The notes below the pieces were generated by a model. It searched no databases, had not been told where the DNA came from, and saw nothing but the letters and a program-made list of their open reading frames with translations. A stretch of DNA of 55,829 nucleotides from Candidatus Dojkabacteria bacterium S2_J21 (lineage in GTDB: Bacteria; Patescibacteria; Dojkabacteria; SC72), in contig JAEHHF010000004.1 in the NCBI GenBank assembly GCA_019248085.1, positions 1-55,829 of the forward strand, given 5' to 3'. The position numbers and the translations under genes are program-made. Positions 48,876-55,829 of this stretch are shown here, one piece after another. Position 1 is the first letter of the stretch. Every line of letters begins with the position of its first letter.

Positions 48876-49199
48876 ATGTCAGACGAAATAGTAGTAAAAC
48901 AAAGCCCAGCAGTAGAGAGTACAGTAAGTACTAATGATGATTCTTCTTTTGAAACAAAGAAAAAGAATATTAGAAGAAGAAGAAAGATCATTCAGAATCT
49001 AAAGTGTCCTCTATGTGAATCTGGTGTTAAGACTGTTACATACAAGGATGTGTATCAATTAAAGAAGTTTACATCTGTAAGAGGTAAGATTATATCTGTA
49101 GAGAAGTCTGGAGCATGTCATAGACATCAGAAGATGTTAAAGAATGCTATTAAGAGAGCTAGGTTTATGTCTCTCTTACCATATTCTGCAAGTGAATAA
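48876..49199 (+). CDS. rpsR: 30S ribosomal protein S18, zinc-binding form
   Basis: bS18, 107 aa with a 40-residue N-terminal extension. CPLC (about 44-47) and CHRHQKML supply a C-x2-C...C-x-H zinc site, the C+ version. Core: KDVYQLKKFTSVRGKIIS and KNAIKRARFMSLLPYS. The usual next gene, rplI (bL9), is absent; a strong terminator follows immediately. Confidence 0.95.
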   Translation: MSDEIVVKQSPAVESTVSTNDDSSFETKKKNIRRRRKIIQNLKCPLCESGVKTVTYKDVYQLKKFTSVRGKIISVEKSGACHRHQKMLKNAIKRARFMSLLPYSASE

Positions 49200-49224
49200 T
49201 TGGTAGTATATATATTGAATTGAG

Positions 49225-49251
49225 AAGGGGACCGAAAGGTCCTCTTTTTTT
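49225..49251 (+). terminator. Terminator after rpsR
   Basis: GGGGACC-GAAA-GGTCCTC followed by seven T; GNRA loop. Confidence 0.95.
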
Positions 49252-49331
49252 ATCTAAATCTCATTCTTAACTTTGTCTCCTAACATTTCTTTCATTGCAA
49301 CAAACCCTCCTTTCAAGTAATATATTTAGAT

Positions 49332-50675
49332 ATGTCTACACTGCCAATGTTAGAAAAAAACTCATACCTAAGCCTCGTTATATCAGATAACAATATCTGG
49401 GCTCACCTCGCATACACAGATCACAATGCAAATAGGGAATACATACTCTCTGATTTCACTGATCTAAACCCATTGAAACAAAGACTAGACGATGATTTCT
49501 TTACTAAGAACTTTTGGTATGAATATTTCGATAATTTAGAAAAAGTATTCAATTGGAATATAGTGGACAGAAGTGGGTTCGGAATATTCTCATTTAGGAA
49601 ATATGAAGAAGAAGGAGATGGGATATCGGGTATTAGGGTATTAATGGATGAAAACCAGAAATTCTTTAACAAAATAATCACATCTCTGAGAACATTCTCA
49701 AACGATATTGCCTTAAGAATGATTGATGATGCATATGTGAATGGGTTAGTCGAAGGGATTGCTAGCAAGTTAGGGTATGACGATCTTCTGTTTCTGGACC
49801 TTGATCTAAAAGACTTCAAGATATACAGGGCATTCAAAGATCAAAAAACAGGAAAGATGGAGATATCCAAGTCCAAGATATCCTGGAGCAACGAATATGG
49901 AGTTATAGATTCCATAAGAGATGCAAGATTCAAAGCCTTCTTGGCTACAGATATCCCTTCAAAGGATATGCTCAATTACTGGGGAAATTTCGTATTGAAT
50001 AGGGTGGTGTTTTCAGAAGACCCTAGCACATTGGATATGTTAAGGGCATATACTACAGCACAATTACATTCGATATATCAGGACAACAAAGAAAAACTAC
50101 AAGCATTTGGAACACAAGGAAATTCAGGAATGATAGTGACAGGTACGGTCCCATTCTTACTCGGTAAAGAGAAGTTTCTACTTTCTGTCATAGATGGATT
50201 TGAAGTATCTGGGGTATTTGATACATATTTTGATACTGAAAGAAGAGTCCTTTCATATGGTAAAAGCTACATATCAGGACCATCTTCTACGGATGTGGTC
50301 CTTACGCGTAAAGAAATCCTAGCATGTGCTACGAAGGTATTTGTTCCGGAAATTAAGGTCTCTAGAAATAGAAATAAGGTTGTATTAAGTGGATATACAG
50401 ATTCTTTGGAAGGTGAAAAGCAAGATATCTTTGCACTTTCCCCAGAGTTCACATATATACCATTACCGTTACACAGAGATAATCTAGTAATAGAGGGAGA
50501 GTTTAAGAATGGAGCATATATAAGAAATACAGAAAGGAAAGAAGAATTTAGCTTCATATCCGTCCCGAATAAGTTGCGATATGATTCTGTTATTGTTGAT
50601 GCCAGACCGAAACCAATTGTGTATGGACCAGATGTGTATTCAAACAAATTAAAATTACAACAGTGGCTTAAATGA
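49332..50675 (+). CDS. Hypothetical protein, possibly ASKHA-like
   Basis: 447 aa, unrecognised. Several features recall the actin/Hsp70/FtsA-PilM fold: an N-terminal strand pair (YLSLVISDNNIWAHLAYTD), a second hydrophobic strand pair (DDLLFLDLDLKDFKIYRAF) and MIVTGTVPFLLGKEKFLLSVIDG, which resembles the adenosine loop. No clear phosphate-1 motif (DxGxxxT) is seen. It is coupled to the next gene by a 4-nt ATGA overlap and is the first gene of a run that continues into ctp and htrA, so an envelope-related scaffold function is possible. Low confidence on fold. Confidence 0.45.
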   Translation: MSTLPMLEKNSYLSLVISDNNIWAHLAYTDHNANREYILSDFTDLNPLKQRLDDDFFTKNFWYEYFDNLEKVFNWNIVDRSGFGIFSFRKYEEEGDGISGIRVLMDENQKFFNKIITSLRTFSNDIALRMIDDAYVNGLVEGIASKLGYDDLLFLDLDLKDFKIYRAFKDQKTGKMEISKSKISWSNEYGVIDSIRDARFKAFLATDIPSKDMLNYWGNFVLNRVVFSEDPSTLDMLRAYTTAQLHSIYQDNKEKLQAFGTQGNSGMIVTGTVPFLLGKEKFLLSVIDGFEVSGVFDTYFDTERRVLSYGKSYISGPSSTDVVLTRKEILACATKVFVPEIKVSRNRNKVVLSGYTDSLEGEKQDIFALSPEFTYIPLPLHRDNLVIEGEFKNGAYIRNTERKEEFSFISVPNKLRYDSVIVDARPKPIVYGPDVYSNKLKLQQWLK

Positions 50676-51691
50676 TATTAAAGCATAGAATATTAGAAAA
50701 ATATGATTCATATACTTTCAGAATACCTACAAGCAGTAGGGACAAGGTATTGGTCAAGACTGGAGAGAAAGTAAAACAAGGTACCGAGCTCTATATCCGA
50801 AAAGGGAATAATGCACGCCATTCTTTCTATCTCCCAGACCAGCTCAGTTGTAGCTTGAGTAGCGTCACACAATATATCTCTTGTATAGATGGAGAATTTG
50901 TAAGTGAAGGGGATGTTTTGGCCGAGAAAGTATCTGCAGGAGGATTAACGGTGAAAAGATTGGTTTCTCCTTCCAATGGTATTGTAGATTTAACACGAAC
51001 GAAACTCGGATATATAGATATCCTTGGAGAAGAACATGAGGCATTGGTCGAAAGTACATTTCAAGCAGAGGTTGTGGATGTAAATCCCCTAGAAGGCATT
51101 ACTTTGAATTCATCGGCATTGGCATTAGATCTCTTGAGTGTATCAAATACTGAAAGAACAACCCTGTCAGGGGAATTTACAACATTAAATATGGGAAAAG
51201 ATATCAAGCTGCAGGGGGAAGATGAAAGCTACGAGGACAAGATCGTTTTTGTAGGTAAGCATCTGCACATGGGTCTCTTGCGAGATCTTTTTGAGAAGGG
51301 TGCAAAGTTTGTTTTGACATATTCTATGGATTATCAAGATTTCAGAAATCAAGGATTACCAATCGGATTGATAGGTGGGTTCGGAGAGATATATTCAGGG
51401 GAGGAGTTACTTAAGGAGCTTTCTGATTTAAACGGTCACTATGCTGTAGTAGATTTCGAGGAAAGTCAGCTGTTTTTCTTAAAAGAGACGAGAAAATTAA
51501 ATACGAAGGAATCAGTGTTTGTAAAAAATTTAGTTGGGAGTAAAATAGTATCTCGCACTCTAGGAAGTTATGGAATGAGCGGAGAGATAGTGGAAAACGA
51601 AGGCTCATCATACGTAACAGTGGAGTGGGAGCATGGTGGCAGAAGTGTCATACATCTTGGGAGTTTAGAATTCGTCTCGTATCAAGTTTAA
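50672..51691 (+). CDS. Hypothetical protein with barrel-sandwich-like and KOW-like parts
   Basis: 339 aa, unrecognised. The N-terminal segment VLVKTGEKVKQGTELYI and later DGEFVSEGDVLAEKV, with LVSPSNGIVDLTRTKLGYIDI, read like the two halves of a barrel-sandwich hybrid (biotinyl/lipoyl-like). The central part (FVGKHLHMGLLRDLFEKGAK) looks alpha/beta. The C-terminus (SYGMSGEIVENEGSSYVTVE) is KOW/SH3-like. It is coupled to the 49332 gene and precedes ctp by 16 nt. The pair appears to be a dedicated two-component module; function not known. Confidence 0.45.
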   Translation: MILKHRILEKYDSYTFRIPTSSRDKVLVKTGEKVKQGTELYIRKGNNARHSFYLPDQLSCSLSSVTQYISCIDGEFVSEGDVLAEKVSAGGLTVKRLVSPSNGIVDLTRTKLGYIDILGEEHEALVESTFQAEVVDVNPLEGITLNSSALALDLLSVSNTERTTLSGEFTTLNMGKDIKLQGEDESYEDKIVFVGKHLHMGLLRDLFEKGAKFVLTYSMDYQDFRNQGLPIGLIGGFGEIYSGEELLKELSDLNGHYAVVDFEESQLFFLKETRKLNTKESVFVKNLVGSKIVSRTLGSYGMSGEIVENEGSSYVTVEWEHGGRSVIHLGSLEFVSYQV

Positions 51692-51707
51692 ATTTTTAAG
51701 AAATAGC

Positions 51708-52925
51708 ATGGAAAAAACAATATCAAAAAACTTAGGTATAACGATCTTAATGGTATGCTTGTTTGCCATCGGTTTTGTTGCAGGAAGAGTATTCCAAGAT
51801 AATAAAGGAGCTATAGATAGTGCATTAGCAGGAAAATCAGATGTAAACTTCCAATTGTATTGGGATGTATGGGATATGATGCAGAACAAGTACGTAGATT
51901 CTTCAAAAGTAGATAATCAAGCCATGTTGTATGGATCAATTAAGGGTATGGTAAATTCATTTGAAGATCCAGCAACAGTATTTTTAGATCCAGCAGAAAC
52001 AAAGACTTTCGATGAGGCAAGCGAAGGAAAACTTTTCGAGGGGATAGGAGCTGAGCTAGGCTATGATACCAATAAACAGATTATCGTGGTTACACCACTT
52101 GAGGGATCCCCAGCAAAGGCTACAGGCATTAGGCCTGGTGACTATATCTTGGCCATTGATGGTGTAGCTATTACCTCAGATCAAACAGTATATGATGTGG
52201 TTGCAAAGATTCGTGGTGAGGCGGGTACTGAGGTAAAGCTAGAAATTTTGCATAAGGGAGAGACTAAATCTGTAGAGATAGAGATAACGAGAAGTGCAAT
52301 TACAATCCCAAGTATGTCTGTAAGCTATGTGGGAGCGAGTAAAGATATCGCTCTATTCAAGGTTAATAGATTCACAGATTCTTCATATAGTGAATGGCAA
52401 AAGAATTGGGATACTAATGTAGACAGTATTATTGCTTCTGGTGTGAATAAAATGATTTTAGATCTAAGAGGTAATCCAGGGGGATATTTTGATGCGGCAA
52501 TATATGCTGGAGATGATTTTATTGATGTGGGGAAGATATTAGCAAAAGAGCAGGATAGTAAGGGAAAGATTCAAGATTTTGATTCTACAAAAGGTGGCGA
52601 ATTAATCAACATGGAAGTTGTTGTTCTAGTTGATAGCGGTAGTGCCTCTGCATCTGAGATACTATCTGGCGCACTACAACAGGCTGGCAGGGCTACGATA
52701 ATTGGTGACAAAACATATGGTAAGGGTACCGCGCAGAATGTTGTAGATTTGAGTGATGGATCTACATTACATATCACTATTCTAAAATGGTTACTTCCTG
52801 ACGGTGGATGGTTGAACAAAGATAATCCTATTGTTCCTAATATTGAGATTGCTAACCCTGCAGAGGATTTCCTTAAGGGTGTAGATGCTCAATTGGATAG
52901 GGCAATTACTGAGATACAAAAATAA
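51708..52925 (+). CDS. S41 family C-terminal processing peptidase
   Basis: 405 aa, extracytoplasmic. N-terminal membrane anchor (GITILMVCLFAIGFVAGRVF), PDZ domain (about 105-190: IIVVTPLEGSPAKATGIRPG) and catalytic core with DLRGNPGGYFDAAIY, the Ser in DSGSASASEILSGALQQ and Lys in GDKTYGKGTAQN (Ser-Lys dyad). Removes C-terminal tails of secreted or membrane proteins. It is immediately ahead of htrA, forming a surface protein quality-control pair. Confidence 0.95.
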   Translation: MEKTISKNLGITILMVCLFAIGFVAGRVFQDNKGAIDSALAGKSDVNFQLYWDVWDMMQNKYVDSSKVDNQAMLYGSIKGMVNSFEDPATVFLDPAETKTFDEASEGKLFEGIGAELGYDTNKQIIVVTPLEGSPAKATGIRPGDYILAIDGVAITSDQTVYDVVAKIRGEAGTEVKLEILHKGETKSVEIEITRSAITIPSMSVSYVGASKDIALFKVNRFTDSSYSEWQKNWDTNVDSIIASGVNKMILDLRGNPGGYFDAAIYAGDDFIDVGKILAKEQDSKGKIQDFDSTKGGELINMEVVVLVDSGSASASEILSGALQQAGRATIIGDKTYGKGTAQNVVDLSDGSTLHITILKWLLPDGGWLNKDNPIVPNIEIANPAEDFLKGVDAQLDRAITEIQK

Positions 52926-52944
52926 TTTATTATTAATATCAATA

Positions 52945-54078
52945 ATGGATAACGAGAAAAAGATAAGTAAGAAATTCCCCAGAAAGTTCCTCTTCATCTC
53001 AGGTTCGGTTTTAGGTTTTGTTTTGATATTCTTAACCTTAAACTACATACTAATTGTGAATCTTGAACAGATAAACGCATTATTAGGTATTACAAATACA
53101 ACTCAGGACGGAACAGATCAAACGATTACAGTTACAGAGGATGAGAGTAATACAATTAATGTTGTAAAAAACGCTGGACCTGGTGTAGTCAGTATCGCTG
53201 TCTCTCAGCTTTCTCTCTCTCAAAATCAAGGAGTAGTAAGCAAAGATAGTAATATCGGTACAGGCTTCATAGCTGATGCTAACGGTTGGATTGTAACCAA
53301 TCAACATGTTGTTTCTAGTACAACTGCAACGTACAAGGTAGTTACAAGTGATGGGAAACAATATGATGTCACAGAGGTAGTGAGAGATGATGCTAATGAT
53401 ATTGCGATATTGAGAATAGATGCTAAGGACCTTAAGGTTTTGGAATTAGGTAACTCAGATAACTTAGTAACTGGGCAGGACGTTATAGCTATTGGTACTC
53501 CATTAGGAGAGTATTCGGGGAGTGTAACAAAGGGAATTATAAGTGGGCTGGATAGGACTGTGACTGCTGGTTCTGATTGGTTTGGTACTACGGTAAAGAC
53601 ATATGAAGGTGTAATCCAAACAGATGCTGCAGTAAACCCTGGAAACTCAGGTGGGCCACTTTTAGATAGTCAAGGTAAAGTTATAGGGGTGAATTTTGCC
53701 ACAACATCTGGAGCTGATAATATCTCTTTTGCATTACCAATAAATAAAGTAAAGGAGAAGATTGAGGAATACAGAACATATGGGAAATTCATCAAAGCAT
53801 ATATGGGTGTATCGTATCAAATGATCTCAGAATACGAGGCTATGTATTATACCAATGTAGTAGCAGGAGCTTTGATTCAAAATCTTGATGTATCGGGTCC
53901 TGCATACAAGGCTGGTATACAAAAGGGTGACATTGTAACTCAATTGGGTGGAGAAGCAGTCAATGTCTCTCTTTCAACATTGATCCAAAAACACAAGGTT
54001 GGGGATAAGGTTGAGGTGAAAGCATACAGAGCTGGGGTAGAGAAGACATTCGAAGTGACTCTAACGGAAGCGGATTAG
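52945..54078 (+). CDS. HtrA/DegP-like trypsin-PDZ serine protease
   Basis: 377 aa from ATG 52945, 19 nt after ctp. The open frame from 52885 overlaps ctp and its extra residues are not family-like. One N-terminal membrane helix (FLFISGSVLGFVLIFLTLN), a trypsin domain with His in TNQHVV, Asp in DDANDIAILRID and Ser in NPGNSGGPLLD, and a single C-terminal PDZ domain (KAGIQKGDIVTQLGG). Anchored on the outside of the membrane, it degrades misfolded exported protein. The 3' end overlaps the convergent prmC by 18 nt. Confidence 0.96.
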   Translation: MDNEKKISKKFPRKFLFISGSVLGFVLIFLTLNYILIVNLEQINALLGITNTTQDGTDQTITVTEDESNTINVVKNAGPGVVSIAVSQLSLSQNQGVVSKDSNIGTGFIADANGWIVTNQHVVSSTTATYKVVTSDGKQYDVTEVVRDDANDIAILRIDAKDLKVLELGNSDNLVTGQDVIAIGTPLGEYSGSVTKGIISGLDRTVTAGSDWFGTTVKTYEGVIQTDAAVNPGNSGGPLLDSQGKVIGVNFATTSGADNISFALPINKVKEKIEEYRTYGKFIKAYMGVSYQMISEYEAMYYTNVVAGALIQNLDVSGPAYKAGIQKGDIVTQLGGEAVNVSLSTLIQKHKVGDKVEVKAYRAGVEKTFEVTLTEAD

Positions 54079-54870
54079 TATAAATCGATCTTTGCCATAT
54101 TGGTCCTTTATGACCTTTGGGTAGAGTGGGCTAAAAAATTCCAAGGTTGAGGGTTCAATCTCAAATATTGCAGATCCCTTTAAGCCTTTTTCTTCTATCT
54201 GTTCTAATAGCTGTTCGTAATATCCTATACCATTTTCTCCACCATCTAGTGCGGTTCTAGGTTCGAAATTTATGACACTATTTTCTAGTTCTAGATATTG
54301 TTGTGTTGGTATATATGGAAGGTTAGCAAGTATTAGGCAGAAGTCTTCTTTTTTGAAAGAAAGATCTTTTATGAGATCGGTCTTTGTAAATTTTATAATT
54401 GATTCTTTTAAGATGTTTTCCTGATTAATAGTCGCAATAGCTAGAGCTTCTTGAGAGATATCCGTAGCAAAGTATCTGTATTCCTTATTCTCAGGATCCG
54501 ACCTCTCGAGGATTTCTTTTACTAGAGAAATTATTATACATCCACTGCCAGTACCGACATCAATAATATTTGTATATGGGGTGGGGGATTTTAATAACTC
54601 CTGTTTAGCAATATCTACCATCACCTCTGTTTCTATCCGTGGGATAAGGGTATGCGTATTTAATTTGAAATTATTATTTCTAAATTCTCCCTCTTCTTTT
54701 ATATATTCCCATGGTTCATAGAGCTTTATTCTTTCTAAAATATCGTCTAAAGGGATGGAGTTATTTTGAGTATATTCTAATATGTCATTGGCAACTCGAG
54801 ATATGTCGTAATATCCAGAATCCTTAAGTGCCTCTTGTATCTGAAAAATAGTTTGAAGATCTTTATTCAC
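54061..54870 (-). CDS. prmC: Release factor glutamine methyltransferase PrmC
   Basis: Methylates the Gln of the GGQ motif of release factors, 269 aa. SAM site IIDVGTGSGCIIISL (102-116), substrate loop LIPRIETE (75-82) and the catalytic motif, which reads NLPY (183-186) where PrmC normally has NPPY. It directly follows prfA (8-nt overlap), the classical prfA-prmC pair, so identity is not in doubt despite the P to L change. The start is ATG 54870. Confidence 0.93.
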   Translation of the reverse strand: MNKDLQTIFQIQEALKDSGYYDISRVANDILEYTQNNSIPLDDILERIKLYEPWEYIKEEGEFRNNNFKLNTHTLIPRIETEVMVDIAKQELLKSPTPYTNIIDVGTGSGCIIISLVKEILERSDPENKEYRYFATDISQEALAIATINQENILKESIIKFTKTDLIKDLSFKKEDFCLILANLPYIPTQQYLELENSVINFEPRTALDGGENGIGYYEQLLEQIEEKGLKGSAIFEIEPSTLEFFSPLYPKVIKDQYGKDRFILIRFR

Positions 54871-55829
54871 TTTTATCTTGCTGAGCTAATATCTCTTCCT
54901 GTATACCCTTACGGACATCATCGATTATTGTTTGAATATCTCCGGCGAGAATTCCTTCCATGTTGAACCAAGAGAGTTTAACTCTATGGTCTGTAACTCT
55001 GTTTTGTGGGAAATTGTATGTCCTAATCTTCTCGGCTCTCATATTTGATCCAATTTGGGAAGATCTTATATCCTTTCTTTTCGCCATCTCCTCCTGTTTC
55101 TTCATATCGTACAATCTAGAGCGGAGTAGGGCCATTGCTTTTTCTCTATTCTGTGCCTGATGTTTGGTTTCTTGGCAACTAACTACAATTCCAGTAGCAG
55201 AATGAGTGATTCTGACTGCGGAGTCTGTCTTGTTAACACATTGCCCTCCAGCACCAGATGCTCTCATTACTTCCACTTTAATCTCACTTGGATCTATATG
55301 TATATCAATCTCTTTTGCTTCTGGTAGTATTGCAACTGAAGCCGTTGAGGTATGAATTCTTCCAGAAGATTCTGTAGAGGGGATTCTCTGTACTCTATGG
55401 ACGCCACTTTCGTATTTTAAGTTTTTAAACACATTCTTCCCAGCAAGATGTGCAATTACTTCTTTGTATCCTCCATCCTGGGTTACATTGCTATCTACTA
55501 TTTCTATGCTCCAGCCCTTACTTAACGCATAGTTTTTATACATTTTAAAAAGATCTGCTCCAAAGAGTGCAGCTTCATCACCACCAGCCCCAGCACGGAT
55601 TTCTAATATTGCAGATCTGTCATCATCTTCATCTTCGAACTCTCTCTCTACCTTTAAGCTAAATATTTCCTGTTCTAAATTAGAGATTAGTTCTTCTTTT
55701 TGGCTAATTTCTTCTTTTGCCATATCTTTTATATCTACATCTGCTTCGTTGGTTAGCATGTATTGTGCATCTTCTACATCTTTGAGTGCTTTCTGTATTG
55801 CAGAAGTATTACTTGCAAGTTGTGCGTAA
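54863..55829 (-). CDS. prfA: Peptide chain release factor 1 (5' end beyond the window)
   Basis: Reads UAA and UAG. The frame stays open to the window end (YAQLASNTSAIQKALKD before the internal Met at 55759), so the N-terminal few dozen residues are missing. EIRAGAGGDEAALF, the codon-recognition tripeptide in VQRIPSTESSGRIHTS (PST where E. coli has PAT), and GGQ in RASGAGGQCVNKTDSAV are present, with SQIGSNMRAEKIRTYNFPQ after it. PxT rather than SPF makes it RF1, not RF2. The GGQ Gln is the target of PrmC, encoded next. Confidence 0.96.
   Translation of the reverse strand, partial: YAQLASNTSAIQKALKDVEDAQYMLTNEADVDIKDMAKEEISQKEELISNLEQEIFSLKVEREFEDEDDDRSAILEIRAGAGGDEAALFGADLFKMYKNYALSKGWSIEIVDSNVTQDGGYKEVIAHLAGKNVFKNLKYESGVHRVQRIPSTESSGRIHTSTASVAILPEAKEIDIHIDPSEIKVEVMRASGAGGQCVNKTDSAVRITHSATGIVVSCQETKHQAQNREKAMALLRSRLYDMKKQEEMAKRKDIRSSQIGSNMRAEKIRTYNFPQNRVTDHRVKLSWFNMEGILAGDIQTIIDDVRKGIQEEILAQQDKSE

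Noticed and set aside
1..55829. Alternative genetic code (UGA as Gly, as in Gracilibacteria/SR1)
   Set aside because: TGA is used as a true stop at conserved gene ends such as ybeY and the ATGA overlaps, and no conserved gene is interrupted by TGA.
1..55829. CRISPR array, prophage or plasmid genes
   Set aside because: No regularly spaced direct repeats, cas genes, phage structural genes, integrase or partition genes were seen; the RAYT is the only mobile-type gene.

Overview
The window looks like a chromosomal segment, probably a whole contig, of a reduced-genome Candidate Phyla Radiation (Patescibacteria-type) bacterium. It is AT-rich, densely packed and uses the standard code (TGA is a real stop, for example at the ybeY/pth overlap). 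Pointers to this group are the two genes of the archaeal-type AMP salvage route (ribose-1,5-bisphosphate isomerase and AMP phosphorylase), an rpsF-ssb-rpsR cluster without rplI, a shortened Mfd, many secreted proteins with an N-terminal membrane segment and a C-terminal xPxTG-like tail, and a CxxC zinc-ribbon protein of a CPR-like style. A Dojkabacteria/Katanobacteria/Microgenomates-like source is plausible, but no rRNA is present to decide.

Layout. 1-6.2 kb: 5'-truncated topA, an Erm-like rRNA methyltransferase, radC and a facing second JAMM protein, rpsB (with an RNA-polymerase-alpha-CTD-like tail), tsf (with a doubled UBA domain) and a REP-associated transposase (RAYT). The first 101 bp of the window are an exact copy of 6107-6207, beside the RAYT. 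6.2-13.9 kb: frr, a site-2 protease, two paralogous surface proteins, rpsU, yqeY, ybeY, pth and a YdjM-like membrane protein. 14-22.2 kb: mini-mfd, dnaX-ybaB-recR, a guanylate-kinase-like protein, cysS and rnhC. 22.2-27.9 kb, all minus strand: five surface-protein genes, two of them tandem duplicates and two DUF916-like. 27.9-32.5 kb: an ABC ATPase, tRNA-Ser, and an unusual tyrosine T-box unit. In this unit a T-box leader with specifier UAC reads directly into a tRNA-Tyr(GUA) gene and then into a protein with a TyrRS-type S4 domain. A TrpR-like regulator is divergent from it, followed by tRNA-His, a 22-codon His-rich leader ORF on a strong hairpin, and an unknown protein. 32.5-39.7 kb: small orphan genes with strong Shine-Dalgarno sites and structured leaders, a zinc-ribbon/RGG protein, DedA, a GT2 glycosyltransferase, an LPKTG protein, cca and a DUF3850 protein. 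39.7-45.5 kb: beta-CASP nuclease, R15P isomerase, AMP phosphorylase and a facing transglutaminase-like surface protein. 45.6-55.8 kb: two orphans, ychF, rpsF-ssb-rpsR, a two-gene unknown operon running into ctp and htrA, and prmC-prfA on the minus strand, with prfA running off the end.

Gene expression style: most genes lack a clear Shine-Dalgarno site. Several begin 6-9 nt after a -10 box, often with an extended TGnTATAAT, which predicts leaderless mRNAs (mfd, cysS, the trpR-like gene, ychF). A minority of small orphan genes instead have textbook AGGAGG sites and hairpins in their leaders.

The strongest candidate for something undescribed is the Tyr T-box / tRNA-Tyr / S4-protein unit at 28992-30763, with the TrpR-like regulator sharing its promoter region and a His-rich leader ORF next door.
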